DNA of 64,000 nucleotides from Promerops cafer (taxonomy: Eukaryota > Chordata > Aves > Passeriformes > Nectariniidae). The stretch's first letter is position 1; every line of letters begins with the position of its first letter. Of this stretch, positions 13,000-26,976 are shown piece by piece. The position numbers and the translations under genes are program-made. The stretch spans positions 1,268,805 through 1,332,804 of the forward strand of contig VZSE01015526.1 in NCBI GenBank assembly GCA_013398275.1, written 5' to 3'. The notes under the pieces were generated by a model. That model worked only from the letters and a program-made list of their open reading frames with translations, was not told where the DNA came from and made no database searches.

Positions 13000-14160
13000 C
13001 TCTTTTCAGCCCCAGCCTTACTCATGTGCCCTGTCTCAGGTATGGTTCTGACTCTTGATGCCAAAGAATTCTTCTTTGAGGAACCAAGGGACACTTCTGT
13101 ATCAACTTCCCTTGTCCCTGTGGGGGACTTCAAGTTGCCAGAAGTAAACTGGGAGCATTACGCAGCTGGCACAAACAGGTCCAGAAGATTCCTAAAAAAC
13201 CTGGATGGTAACTTTATGGAACAGGGAGCCGACTTGGAAGATGTCCTTGATCTGCTGCTTGTCAATAGAGAGGGTCTCGTGAGCAAATTGGGGATTGGGG
13301 CTGTCTTGGCCACAGTGACCATGGAGCCATTGAGTTTAAAATCTCTGTTGACAGGAAGAAAAGTGCCAGCAAAACCTCAGCCCTGGACATGAGAAGAGCA
13401 GACTTCAGGCTGCGCAGGGAACCAGTGAGTAAAGTCCCCTGGAAAGTGTTTGTGCAGGTGCTGGGGTCCATCAGTGCTGGTCACTTGTTAAACATCACCT
13501 CCCGTGGGCACAGAACAGGCAATTCCAAAACATCAGAAGTCAGGCAGGCAAGACAACAGGCCAGCTGGGCTAAGCAGGGATCTTCCTTTGGAGATAAGGC
13601 AAAAAAAGGAAGGTGGGTGCCCAGTGGAAGCAAGCTCAGGTGATGTGAGAGGAACACAGAGATACTACTGGTCCCTTTGGGGAGAAAATTCATGCAGCCA
13701 AAGCTCAATTTCCTTTTATGATAAGGTAACATACTTGGTTTGACCAAGGGAATGTGATGTTTTTGGACTTCAGCAAAGCTGTTGATACTGCCTCTTCCAG
13801 GATCCTTCTGGACAATCTGTCCAGCTTCCAGCTGGATAAACATGTCATGGAATAGGTGAGGAACTGGCTTATTGGTCAGGCACAAAGGGTGACAGTGGAG
13901 GCTGACAACAGGCTGGTACCAGTCACTGGCAGGGTTCTGCAGGGCTCCATCCTCATCCCTGTGCTCTTCAACATCCTCATTAATGACTTGAATACAGGAC
14001 TAGAAGGGAGACCAAATAAGTTTGCAGATGATACAAAACTGGGAGGAGCTGTTGACTCCCTCCAGAACAGAGAGACCACACAGAGAGACCTGGAGAAAAC
14101 AGAGAGATGGGCAATCACCAACCGTGTGAAGTTTAACAAGGGCAAGTGCCAGTCATATTT
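13000..14160 (+). mobile_element. CR1 LINE fragment, internally deleted, broken ORF2
   Basis: Frames on the plus strand resemble avian CR1 ORF2. The end of the endonuclease and linker region is seen as VGDFKLPEVNWEHYAAGTNR, RFLKNLDGNFMEQ, LDLLLVNREGLVSKLGIG, and then MRRADFRLRREPVSKVPW in another frame. The sequence jumps at about 13,710 from AAAATTCATGCAGCCAAAGC directly to reverse-transcriptase sequence (ISFYDKVTYLV). It continues through QRVTVEADNRLVPVTGRVLQ, GSILIPVLFNILINDLNTGL, the catalytic FADDTKLGGAVDSL, and VKFNKGKCQ. Frameshifts and stops make it non-functional. It lacks the RT domain's first part and the 3' end with its ATTCTATG-type repeats. Confidence 0.9.
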
Positions 14161-16926
14161 CAGAGTGACTGGCCATGCCTTTATTTTACGTCAATCTTTC
14201 ACAAAACATCTTTGTGTTCTGTTGTAGGACCCTCTGGTGCCTATTTGGGGTGTTCCTGCAAAAGGTAGAGAGGTTTATTGTTAATACAAGAAGTGCCACT
14301 TGGAATTTTTCTTGTATATCCACCCAGATCAGCATCAGTACTTGTTATATCAGCAAGTTTAGGTTTAAAACCTGCTGATTTCATGATGTGTTGGGGTTGC
14401 AACAACAGCATTTAGCCCCGTGCAGGTGATGGAGGGATTTATTTTAAAAGGCTGTTGGATCTAAAAGTTTGTTGGATGCAGCTGATTTCTGCTGTGTTAA
14501 AGGGAGCCAGTCCACTAGGGCAGCCTGTGCTCCCAGCAGAGTGGGACCTGTGCCCCTGCCATTCCCTGGAGCAGCTACAGCATCACGTAAGAAGCTCCCA
14601 CTGTCCATGTGCACACATGCTGCACAAAGGAGCTCTGTCCCAGCTCATGGCCACAGGGTTCCTTGCTCCAGTGAGTAAGCAGGAGGCAGAAATAGTAGAA
14701 AACAGCCTTCAGTCAAACCCAAACATTTTACTTGCCTGTTGCTTACCTTTGCTTCAGCTCTCAGGAAATGATGGTAAATCCAGTATTTCTCCAAAACCAG
14801 GCTGATGAGTCACAGAAGGCATCCTTGGTTCTTCTCACAGCATCAGTCTTCCCCTTCTTAGGCTGCCCACGGGTGGGCAGAATGCTGCTCCCAACACACA
14901 GAAAGGCAGCAGGCAGGCGGGAGGTGAATTGCAGTGAGGCACAGAGGGGAACAGCTCCATTCCCTTGTGCTCAGGCACTTGTCTGAATGTGGATTTACTG
15001 CCTGGGACTTGTCTGCTGCACGGGCTCACAATCTGGAACAAGTTCAGGGTTGAAAGTTCACAGCTGGGGCATTGCAGTATGGGTGAAGGCTGAGAAGCAG
15101 GCACAAACCATTAGAGCTGATGCTGTGCTTATTTGTTACCTGAACCTGGGGTACTCTTGCCAGGGGTGGTGCAAACTCCAGCAGTGAGTCAGGAATTCTG
15201 GTGCTGTTGCATGATATCCCACACAGCAGGTTGTGGGGTGGGGTTAGGAGACATTTTGGGCTTGGAGCTACTGCGATCCTTCCTAGTCCAGCCCTCAGAG
15301 AAGGTTTCTCCTGTGTCCCATGTCTCGCTCCACTGGGTACCTGCTGCAGCCAAAGTAGAAAACTTTTCACTGTACAAAATGCAGAAATGATGCATTTTCC
15401 TGCCTGGTGATGTGGAAGTGATGGGTTCCAAAAATTTCTTGCTGGAGTCAGCAGCTTTACTGACCGATGTTATCTCAATTCTGACTTTTAAGCTAGTCTG
15501 CCCCTCATCTTTCCACCCCAGAGTCTTTTTGGCAGATCCATGCCAAACATGGCTCTTTTCTCTTGGGAGAAGCTCAGAGGCTTCCCAGCCAAAGCTGGCC
15601 TGCTGAAAGAGGAACCAACCAAATTCACCCCTGATTGCTGGAGGGAGATAATTTTTACAAGTCCAAAGCCCAAAGTGGAACTTTCTGTCTGCCACTGCAG
15701 TGGTCCTGCCTTAAATATTAATTACACACAGCACTGCAATGGAAACTTTGGATTATGCTTATGATATCTTCCCTAGAGATCTGAACCTGGATCTTCTTGA
15801 ACGCCAGCTAGCTGTTCTTATCCCTGCTCACATAATACGACCTCTTGGAGAATTCCACCAGTATTATCCCTCCAAGCTGAAATGATCTATGCAAGGAAGC
15901 ATCAGCTGGGTTGGTCCTGTTTGCTCCCTAGGCAAAGGACAGCCTGCACCATGAAGCAAATCACTGCTCAGACCGAGCTCTGTGTCTGTGGCAGAAATGC
16001 AGGCAAATGTCGGCTATTTTTGTCAAGCAAGGCCTGAAGGAAGTCCTTGGTGCTGCCAGCAGTGCCTAAGTATTCAATGTAGGTGCCTGTAGTGAAATGA
16101 AAACTTTTTAGTTGGTGAAGGTTCTAGGACCAATCACAGGTAGGGGTATGAACTTTCTCATTTTTACTGTTTACATTGAAATAACTGCTGCTGGCCGTCC
16201 GACAAAACAACAAATCAAAGCAGCTTTTCCATCCCAGGTCTTTTTCCAAAGCACTGTAATTTGGAAGGCTACTGACTACCAGGTACAGAACAGAGTTGTG
16301 TCTTCCTCCAAACCAATATGACAGTGCAAGAGAGTCCAGAAGGTAGACTTTCCCAAACACTTCAAGAGAAACATATCAAAAAGCTTTTGCACTCCAGGGA
16401 TACAGGAAAAGCACCTGCACGCTCTGTATTTAAAGCAGCTGTGTGTCTGGCTACAGCTGGCTTGGGTTTGGTTTGTTGGGTTTTTTTCTTTTTTTTTCAT
16501 CAAAAGTGAGTTTGGGTCTTGAGCAAGGTGCCTTCATGTACGCACCTGGGTTACAAAGATCTTCTGTGGGGCAGGGGTTGCTTCAGGCATTATCACCATG
16601 CTGAGCAGCACAGGAAAGGAGGGTGCCCTTGAGACTGAGCAGCTCTGGCAAAGCCATGCAGGGCTGTTGATGGCAGCTGTGTCCTGTGCTTTGCCTGGCC
16701 AACCCCAGCATACAAAAGCCCCGTGAGAAGCACCTCAAGCTCTTCTGGGAAAACACAGAAAGAGTAACCCCTCCCTCAGGTGGTGCTCTGAGGTTTTCAA
16801 AATTGTTGTGAAGGCTGGGTATCATGTTTGCCTTCTGTATTTTATCCTTTCAGATAAATGCAGATCACTTGGTCACCTTCACTCCAGAAGTGGGAGAGCG
16901 AAGGTGGTTTATGGAAAGCTGAGACT

Positions 16927-16967
16927 CAGGAGCTGGACTTCCAGGAGCTGGACTTCCAGGAGCTGGA
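16927..16967. repeat. 15-bp tandem repeat, about 2.7 copies
   Basis: CAGGAGCTGGACTTC is repeated head to tail, with a partial third copy ending in CAGGAGCTGGA. Confidence 0.9.
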
Positions 16968-18610
16968 GACTCACCAAAATGCTTCTCTGTAGAGATGATT
17001 ACAACACATACAGCACAGCTACACTGTGTGCACGGGTGATTTCTGTGTGCCTTTTCCCCAGGCAGTGCCCACACAAAGACGGCCCAGCTCCAGAGGGGAG
17101 CGTTCACCACCACCTTTACACACCCTGTCCCACCCCTTCAGCCACTGCTGCCTCCTGGTTTGCACCACCTCTATCCCAGTTTGGGAGAGTGGGGCTTCAT
17201 TTGTTACACTTCCACTGTGGCCAGTCCAGGGTAGCTATTGCTGAACCCTCCCAGTTCACAAAGAAACCCAAGGGTTGCTGAACACCAGAGGTCCTGTGCT
17301 GGTTTAAGTGATGGGGACCTGAGGACACAGGGTCCTAAATTTAGTTGTGAAAGGACACAAGATGAAACCCCCAAACCTTGAAGGTTTAAACACCCAACTC
17401 CAAGCCTGAAACCCAGACTGGATATCTAACAGACCACAGAATGTATGAGATCCTAGGTCCTGCCTGAAAGTGGATTTCTGTCCCCCCATGAACTTGCAGG
17501 TGCCCTGTTGTGCCTTAGTGTGAAGGGATGTGTGAAAGTCCTAGCAAGGGCAGAGTTCAGGGCTGAGGTCACCCCTCTGCTCTCAATTAAGGCAAGTAGG
17601 AAAGACAATATCCCATTTTTGAGTGGTAGGGCCTGTCATGCTGGACACAGTGTCTGCATTCAATTCAAGAACACAAATTAGCCCTTAGTGCCAGAAGCAA
17701 AACCAAAATGAGGGCCAGTTTGATGGACCAAAATAAAATGTGAGACTGTAAAGATTTATCAGCCCCACAAAAATGTCTGGAATACACACTGGAAAGAAAC
17801 TTCAAGAAATCCATGGAAATGCTTTGAAAGGGGTGTGACTCACAATCACTTTGAAGGCTAAGTTTTCTTTTTACTTTCTGCCTTTGGAAAAGGTTTTAAG
17901 ATTCAGAAAGTGTATTTTGCTCTAAGTGTGGGGGCCTGGGGTAACTTTCCCCTCAGCACCGCAGCACCTTGTGTTTTGTACATCAGCTTTGGGGAAAGGA
18001 AGTGGCTTGAGGCTGCCACCTCCTCTGCTGCTTGGAGCACAGGACAAAGCACAGGAAAATGCAGACCTGCGTGGAATCCCTCACCAGGGACTTTCACACA
18101 AGGAAAAGGAGCAGGAAACCTGCAGAACATCCTAACTGCCAGCATTAAATACTAGGGGTTTTCCAAAAAAGGGTTGGAAAGGATCATATAATTTTACCTA
18201 CACATAGTGGCTCAAGCAAAGCAAGGATGAAACTGGAAACAACTCCGGGAACAAATTTGGTGTTAATACTATGCATGTGAGTTCACAGTTTATTCATTAG
18301 GATTCAGTAGGGACATTATCAAGCATCTCAGCCTTAAAGTAAGTCGACTAATTACCTTCTGGCCTCAGGGTCCCTCTTTCTAGCAGCCCAAGGATAGGTG
18401 AAGATTGGTGCTCTCACAGCTATCACAGAACTGAGTATTTTGCTGTAGCTGTTCTCAAGAAGGATGGGATGTCAGCTTCTTGTGCACATTCTGAAATGAA
18501 AATCTAGATAAAACCAAAAATCCACCATCTGTGGTTTTTTTCTGAAAAAATTGCAATGAAAACAGTGGAGATGGCTGTAATTACAAATAAAGCATTGAAC
18601 TCTTCTAGGC

Positions 18611-18643
<33 letters not shown>

Positions 18644-18660
18644 TATATAATATATAAAAT
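18611..18660. repeat. Compound (TA)n(CA)n microsatellite
   Basis: About nine AT steps run directly into about seven AC steps, followed by further TATA sequence. Confidence 0.95.
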
Positions 18661-21600
18661 GCATTAAAAGCCCACAAAGTAGTAAAAGATACATCAGATC
18701 ACTGAACTTATTCTGTCAAGAAGGAACCAAAGTAGAAATCATTAACTATAAAACTATCACAGTAGCAAGGCAGAAGGAACAGAAGGAACATTCAGAGGAA
18801 CATACTTCTACTTCTCTTGATGCTGCACGTGAAATTCAATTCCTTCTAAGGACTTTTAGAATTACAAGTAGCAAAGTACCTTTGGACATAGGGGAAGGAT
18901 CTTCACATTTAATGTAATCTTTGCTTGCAGCACTCTTTGCTTTTCACCAACTCTTCCATATCACAAAATGTGAGAAACAATGCCCAATTTTTTTAAATTT
19001 CAAAAGGCTTATTAAAACTCCAGCAAAATACAACAGGAGATTGAATAAGGAGAAACAAACAGCACTGGGAGCAAAGGAATCAACCACCATGTGCTCATCT
19101 GCAAAATGGATGTTCTGCCTTTTACACCCCCAGCCCCTCCTAAAGTCTTGTCAATCAGCTCCTTCTTCACTGCTCAGTGGTGGAGATCACTTTCTCACAC
19201 CTTGATTGGAAGTCGGGAGTTGCCAAAGGAACAAGCCGACCCTCCCAAATACCCCCCCTACTAGGACTATCTTGTGATAACAATGTATGGGGGAGGGGAA
19301 ACATAGCTATCATCTACAGAACTTCTCTTAACATATACATAATATTCACCCCTTAATTGTGAGAGCCAACCATCGCATTACTCATCTATAACACAAAATA
19401 ACACAGGAATAGGACTGGCCAGGGATACTTTCAAATATGAAGTGGTCTCACACAACTGTGCAACAGTGAAGATCATCTGCAAAAACAAAACCAAAAACCA
19501 AAAAAAGCTCACCCTAAATCCTTTTCTCTGAAACAGTCTTTTTAGTGACTTACAGCAGGCTTCCAGTGCAAACTGGAGACTAAGTCCACCAAGAAACCAC
19601 CAAGAAATCACCAAGTACCTGCTGACAGCAACTACAGTTAATTGTGCACAATGACAAGTGCCACCTCCATTGGGAAAAGATGCTGGAGAAATCCCACAGT
19701 AAATGAGGAATCTAAATTGCCAAGCCCTCCCAGCTCTACAGGTGCTTTGCTCATTGTCTTTTACACTCATGGGAAGACAGAGGTTTTACTACCAACATAA
19801 AATTAACTCAAAGAAATTAACAATTGGGACATGATGGTTACATCTCGTCTTTTCGGTCCTCATTTTGGAGCCATCCAAAGCTGAAGGACAATACAAACAT
19901 TAAATGAGAAGAGGAAAAAAATACCCATGTGGTCAAAGGAGCCAAGTATCCTAAACAACAGAAGTTCCATCTCTCCTTTTCCCACCTGTTCCCACATGCT
20001 CTGTGCTGACAGAGAGACCTGCAACTCTTCCTTACCTGCTGCCATTTGCCAAAATCTGTCCCTCCAGTTCCAGCTTTATGACAAGCCCGTGTTTCTGTCT
20101 AACTTTTTACTTCTAAGCATTTTTTGGATCTCTTTTGGGAGTCAGAGGGATGCCAGTGAAGGAGACAATTGGTAACCCTTCCCTTCCTTTTTCAAAATTT
20201 GAGGGAATATGTCTTTCTTATTCCACTACTCAAGTTGTAACAGAGTGGAGTGGACCTGTGGCCATCACACTGGAAGGTAAGGGAGAGAAGTGAATTTTTT
20301 CAAGTACATCTACCTTCCTTACTAGTGCTGCTGGTGGAACAGTTTTTTATCAGAAGCATCTGAAATTGGGTTTTCTTCCATCAAATAATGAATCCCTCAC
20401 AGCTGTGCTTCAGAACATCAGCCCACATTAGGCCATCTGCACAGCAATACTGCAGCCACAGGGTTTCTTAAAACATTTGCAGGATGGAAAGAATACAGTG
20501 GCATTTAGGGAGGAATCTCTCTCTCTACAGCAAGCAAAGCATTCACAAAAACCACAATGTTAGGAAAAATACACCAGTGGATTTATATTTTTAAAGCATC
20601 TATTGCCTCATATGCCATTTAAATAAAAAATTAATTTCCAAACTCCTCTTGTCCACAGTGTGTGTCATGTTCTGGTAGTTTCTTTCTTGACTTTTCAGCA
20701 CAGGATGTGTTTACCTGAAATCTGGATCAGTATCAGTAGGACCCCCCTGCTGCTCACTCTGCACCTGAAGCAGGATCAGTGTCAGCAGCATTCCCACGAG
20801 TGTGATTCCATAGCAAGGACAATGGGTCTCTGCTAAGGAAGGAACCACAAAAGCTCATGGAATGCCCTCGGAGGCCAAGGTCTGCTGTTCATTAGAGAGT
20901 CAGGGGAGGTGCAAGGCAGGAAAGAGGCTGTACACAGTTGCAGCTCACAGGGGAATTTTGGGAGAAGGAAGGCTTGCTGAGGTGTCTCAGATAATTCCTG
21001 ATGCCATCTCCTCTTCCAGCTTGCCTGCTCCCCTCTGGCTGACTCCAAACACTGGCAGCTGGTCACTCTTGCTGGCACGACAGCCCCTCACTACTGAACA
21101 CCACATCAGGGCTGTTCCTGAGAGGGACTGTCCCCACTGGAAAGCCCTCACAGCCTCTGGATGGGCTCCATGCAGACACATTTCCTGCCCCATCAAGTTA
21201 CAGTGCTGATTTCCATCCTGCTGCTCTTCTCTTCCAGGCAAAAGTGGACTGGGTGCTTCCTTGGGAGCCAAGTCAAGGAAACCCTGGGCAGAAAGCAGCT
21301 TGTCTCCCTGCTAGAGTGCTGGGGGTATAGGTGGGATGGCAGGAGAGGCCTCTTAAATCATCTCCTCTGGTCCCTTCTGAATTGATCTGGCCCCACAGGA
21401 GGTAGGCCCCATGATGATTCTTTCTTTCCTACCACAGACAGGGTGCAGAAAACACAGGACTCCCTTCTTTTCTACCAGAGTCCTCTGGCTCTTCACCCTG
21501 AACTGCCCAACATGTTCCTTTTCCCCACCCCTGCCAGGTTATCCCCCTGGGATCCCAATCAGGCATGTTCTGAGGAGCATCTGCTATGTTTCTGACCAAC

Positions 21601-23648
21601 TTCCAAGAGGCACCTGTAAATATTATCCTTTCTTTTTATTGCCACTGGCTTCCAGGATCCTTCCTACCATATGCCCTGCATCCTTTTTCCATCTTATTTT
21701 ATGCATTACTTTTCTGATTCTCCTCCATGGACATCCTTGAAGATAAGGAGCCCAGAGCACAAACACCACAACCTCCCTGCACATCTCTGATGTGCAACAT
21801 TTTCCTACTACTCTTCACCTGCATGGACACGTGGCCCAGGAAACCAGAGCAGCTCTCAGAGCACCTGAGCTGCAGGTGGAGGTCCTGGGCTTGTCCCCTG
21901 GATGCTCCCAGCTCCACAGGAGCCAGCAGAAGCCTGTAGCCCTTTATTCAGTCACCAGAAGGGATCATCCGTGGTTGACAGACATTTCTCAGGGCAGTGC
22001 TGAGGGAGCTTGGTGGAGGGTCCCTCAGCTGTCCCTCTCAAGCCCAGTGGTCTGCAAGGTGAGGTTACTGGTTTTTTGGGAAGGAGACAGGGCTAAGGAT
22101 CTTGGCAATACTAAAAAGTAGAAAACACTTACCAGGTGAAATCCCTCCATCTCCTCAGACCCTAAGGATGTTCTTCATATGCCTGCAGAGAAGTCAATTT
22201 GGTGGTTACTGCAGGGCACTCATTCCCCTTGCACTCCTGTAAAAAGGGTCTTGCTGTGGAAGCAGAGCTGGGGTGAGGTCACTGCTGTGCCACACCAAGC
22301 CACAGAATCCCAGCTTCAGACCTTCCCCACTGAGCAATTTCTTTATGCCTCAGAGGGTGCAAGGAGGCTGGGCCAGCAGCTCCCAGTCTCAAATTCTTTT
22401 CAGATTTCCAAGTGGTCTTTCCTCCAACAGGCAGGGAATACATGTTCAAATGATGGGAAGTACTCCAGTGCTCCTTACTATGCCTGCTGCCCCTTGCTGC
22501 CTGGCAGACACTATTTCAGCAGCTCTGCCATCGCTGGAGACTTGCCTGGCAAGGGTAAGACAACTGCCAAGAAGTAAGTTCTGCTTCCTGAGCTACACTC
22601 TCCCTCTAAAGAGCTTTGGTTTTTCTTCCCTAGATTTAACTCAAGTTGCTCACGAAGAGGGCTGATCCTGCTCTTTGTGTGTCTGTCCATAGCCCCTCTC
22701 TAATACACACTTTGAGGAACAAAGGCACTCTGTGCTTAACAGCTCTATCTGGAAAAGTCCAGGACTCCGGGAATCCAAAAGAACACAAATGCTGTACACA
22801 AACTTCTAATATATTACAACTGCACAGACACTAAATGTAGCCACCATCGTTTAAATGTAAAAAATAGGAAGGGCCTTTTGCAGCTCAGCAGCAATTCCCA
22901 ATTGGCATTTTTAGAGAAAAACACAGCACCCCGCAGCTCCAAACTGATGGCTTGTTTTCCAAGGCAAAGGAAATGTAACACCTTGAAACAAAGTAAGTGC
23001 AGCACCCTGGCTGAAAGTGAATGGGAGGTATTTACAATGCTCTGTGAGACTGATAAATGCAGACCCTGACTTACTGACATGGAAAGTGTTATGTGGCTTT
23101 TCCATGTCTCCATGCAGAAAAACTGGAGCTGCAAAAGTCTCAGTACAGCCAGATACACACTAATACAAAGCCATGTATTTTTGCCCAAGACCAGTGGATG
23201 CAAGTGGAGTGGGGAATTCCTGTGCTGAGCTTATAAATTCAGAACTGGTTCTTCTCCAATTACTTGTTACAGAAATAGGATGAGGGGTTGGGGGAATTTA
23301 TTTTACATTTTGAAGTTAAATGCTTCTCTCTTGGCGAACATTTCAATAGAGATTTCAAGAATCAGCAATGTCCAAAACAGTCACCTGGCACCTGATAAAG
23401 ATTCATTTGGTAAAATAATCTGGTTGGTATTATCCTGTAAATCAATCTCAGGGATCAATAATTGAGACTTTAAGCTTTAAAATACTGTCAGTTTCACTGC
23501 AAATCCATGTGTCTGCAGAGCCTTCTACAGCATTAGAAAACTCAGCCCATTCTTTTATGGAGAGCAAAGATGCACATTGTGCCTTTAATTACCTGTCCTC
23601 CAGATGCTGAAATAAAATGAAACATACTTCTCCTTTTTCACTCTTAGT

Positions 23649-23654
23649 TTTATT
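23649..23654 (-). promoter_or_regulatory. Probable distal LRP6 poly(A) signal
   Basis: AATAAA on the minus strand in the context TTTTTATAATAAAACTAAG. A second AATAAA lies about 100 nt upstream at 23756-23751, in GTAAAATAAAGTGC. Cleavage would be expected about 15-30 nt past the signal, near 23,620-23,635. Which hexamer is used cannot be told without transcript ends. Confidence 0.6.
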
Positions 23655-23725
23655 ATAAAAATCAACATTTCATTTGTTACAACTCAGTTTATAGTAATAA
23701 TTGGAAAGGATTTTTGTACAAGGTT

Positions 23726-23733
23726 TATATACA
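23726..23733 (-). promoter_or_regulatory. Pumilio-type element near the distal poly(A) site
   Basis: TGTATATA on the minus strand matches the Pumilio consensus UGUANAUA exactly and lies about 75 nt before the distal AATAAA. The sequence match is direct; binding is inferred. Confidence 0.4.
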
Positions 23734-26700
23734 CCGTACAAGTAAAGCACTTTATTTTACAAAAAAAAAAAGTTAGTGAATGAGTGAATAGGGCTGGCCA
23801 AATGTTGGCCATTATAATATAAATACATCCTTGCAAAGCACCATCGTACCGAAGTTGATGAACAAGAGACACCAGCTGGTCTTAAGACAATGACAAACAG
23901 TGATTAAAGCTTACAAAAAAGAACAAACAAAACAAACCAAAAATAAAACGAAGAATTAAAATCTGAAAGCAGCACCAGATCCTTCACTTGCAAACAAGGC
24001 TAGTTCAGCTTAAGCCTGGTGGTATCCTCTTTACAAAAAAACACTTCTCTTTTCTGCTGACTCTTCCTGCATGGCTTAAGGCTACAGCCATTTTAATCAG
24101 GACTTCAAAATGGCTCCTGGTTCATTTAAAGAGGGGAACAGGGCTCTCCAAGAGCTTGTAACAACCACCCTGTCCTCTACTAGGACAATCCTGAATAAAA
24201 CACTGACACTTTACTTACCCTGCCCTGCACAGTTCTGGTGTGAATCTCCCAGTCCCTATAAATGCTACAAGTCCCTTCCCTTTTTAAAGATGGAAAAGAA
24301 AGAAAATTTTGGATCACTACTACTGTATTTTGACTTCTTTCAGAAAAAAATTGACTGTTTTGTAACCCTTTTCAAGCTATTAGTTAATTCCTAACTTAGT
24401 GGCAATGTTTATCTGTCACCTGCCATTAAGTTAATTTTCAAGCCATACCAACACCAAAATGCAATTTAAAAAATCTCATTGCTAAGAAAGCAACTTCTGA
24501 AAAGCAATGCTTAAATTATTTTTGCACTCAATGAGCCAGTTATTTTCCAGTTGCAAAACTAATAAGTAAGCTGCACAGTACAGGTTCAGAAGCAGATTCT
24601 GTTACTAACAGGACTGTGAAAAACATGCTCAAGGCAAAAAAGGTCAGGACAAGAAAGTGATTGATGTCTTCCTAAGAGATATTTTGAAGAAGTCATCAGA
24701 TCCAACAGCATGTGTGACCAGGAAGTTCTGTAGTTCAAGCAGTTCCCACCAGAATGGTGCTAATTAATTAATCTGAGATTTGCCAAGCAATCAGGAATGG
24801 AAATAATATTCAAGACAGTGGCCTTTTCTTCATCTTAGCACACATTTAACTACTTTAGAGCTTAAACTGTGTTTAGGACTTGCCAGTGAAGCCATCTCTA
24901 GAGAATGGGCTGTAACGAATAGAGAAGCAATGCAGAGCTGGAGACCACACCACCATCAAGGCCCGTTAGTGTAATAAATAGGAATGACAGGGATTTTCCA
25001 CATACACCTTCACTTGCAGCTGACTGCAGCACCTGCCATGTCAAGCAGTTTGGCTGAAATTTTCGTCATAATTACGCTAGGGCTGCAGCAGACTGCTTTT
25101 CATGTCCCTACAAAGCACAGAGGAGCTTTACTCATCTGCAAAATGGACTCCAAAAGTAGGGAAACAGTATAAAAAATGTGCTTCCTCTCCTGCCTGGCCT
25201 GACAGAGCATTAAGGTGTTTTGCTGTCTGTCGTACAACCTGGCCAAAAGGTGTCGAGGGTAGGTGAGACACAGCAGGACAACATTAGCACTCTGGGAGTC
25301 AGGAAGGCTGAGTCTATGCACAAGAGAAAATGATCAACTTTGGCTAAGTGCCCATTATCAAAGATTTGGGTACCTGTACACACACTTGTACATGCACGTG
25401 GGGAGGGAAATGCTGTGGCAGAAATCCGGAATTTACAATGCAGAAAGTTTCAACTCACAGCAGAATGAATCCGTTGATATCAAATGGCTCACTTAAGTAT
25501 TTTGCATTACTATAAATATTTCATTTAATGTATGTGCAAAGGTTGCATGAATATATATTCATGGAAACCGTTCTTTATTTTAAATGCAGATGCCATGTGT
25601 GTGTTCCATTTATTGCATCCAAGTTATTTCCTAATAAATATTTTGGTATCCAAAAGCAGTGGGGAAATGAAGAGTGCCCCTTAGGAAGCTATGAACTGCA
25701 TGCAGCATGACATGCCAGGTATAACTTTAAAAGGCAGCCTTCAGTCTCATTAATGCTGCCATTTAAACATTCAAAGTTAGTTTTCAACAAATTATGCTGT
25801 AATGTCTTCTTTTTTAGCTACAACAGACTGTTTCTTTCCAGACTGGGCATGCCAGTTATTCCCATCACCAGACAGCCAACTAAGAACTGCCCATGTGTGT
25901 ACAGAGAGGAAAAAGCACACAAAGGTCCCTGTGTTAATGCCCTACTGTACCTGATGCTGTAGGATAAGGACCTTTATGCTTAACTGGAAGGACAAGGAGC
26001 AATTTTCACTCCCATCAGTGAGATCCCTTCCATGCTAATGCTACAAACCCACTTCAGCAATCTCCTGAATGGGCATGTCTGTGTTATCTATGGTCCCAAC
26101 ACCTCAGTCAATTGGAGAAGCAGGAGAAAAGATGATCCTCACTGAGGGGCAGAGAGAATATGAATCACAACTGGCTCAGTGGCAAAGGGGAACAAAGAGA
26201 AAATGTTCCGTCTCAGTGTTCATCCGTTGGGAATGTGTCAGGTGTGGGTACTGGTTGCATCAATGCTTTTGTAATTTGGAGATCTGCCCGAGAGGAGCTT
26301 CACAGATCCTCACCTCTTTCAAAAATTTACTCCAGATTTACTGAGAAAATACATGTATTTGCAAAATCAGATCATAGCTTCCTGCTCAGACAAGGAGCAG
26401 CCTGTTCTCTATGCTGGACATTTTCAGTGGAAAACCCCAGCCTGTCCACTTCCCTGCTCATGAACCTCCCAGAGGCAAACCACCCAAAATATTTGATGCA
26501 CAAATTGAAACATCTGTATCAGAAAGACTTGATTAAATCCTACATGGAATTCTATGTCCACCCCACTGACTTCAATTGGGTTATGTGGATGTAAACCAGC
26601 ATAGGAAGCAGCATGAACGCAGAGAACGTCTTCTAAACAAATCCTTGCTATAATTAACACACAAATTTACCTGCAGGAAGCTCCCTCCAAGGGGATGCCT

Positions 26701-26976
26701 CAGTGAGGCAGTCCAGCTGCAGCAGAAAGAGGATACCACTCCTTAAGCTCAACCATCCTGGAGTTTTTAAAAAAGAAATTGGCACACTGAGAAAAGCATT
26801 CTGCAAGAAGAGACCATTGCCACTGCAGTACAAGCACTTGGACTGAGATACAACAATACAATATTCTTCTGAGTTCACTAGTGCAAGTTTCCACATGTGA
26901 ACCCCACACGGAATGCTGCACATGAAAAAATGTAAACAAGAGAGAAATTCTAATTCTCATCGGTGTGCCAGCCTCA

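Larger units (their letters stand above)
14161..23629. other. Intergenic DNA between a CR1 fragment and the LRP6 3' end; no gene recognised
   Basis: I see no exon with recognisable homology in these 9.5 kb. Small repeats are the 15-bp tandem at 16927-16967 and the TA/CA microsatellite at 18611-18660. In human the neighbour converging on the LRP6 3' end is BCL2L14. I looked for its BH3 and C-terminal signatures and found none. Confidence 0.55.

Noticed and set aside
17290..17900. Possible second LTR beginning near GTGCTGGTTTAAG
   Set aside because: Only the first few bases resemble an avian LTR start; no matching end, TATA box or repeat structure was found.
19378..19770. 130-codon minus-strand frame with hydrophobic segments
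   Set aside because: No family resemblance, no exon or promoter context, and composition like the surrounding non-coding DNA.
1..23630. Exons of ETV6 or BCL2L14, expected nearby by human synteny
   Set aside because: I looked for the ETS-domain end of ETV6 and for BH3/C-terminal signatures of BCL2L14 and recognised none; a translated search of this interval would decide.
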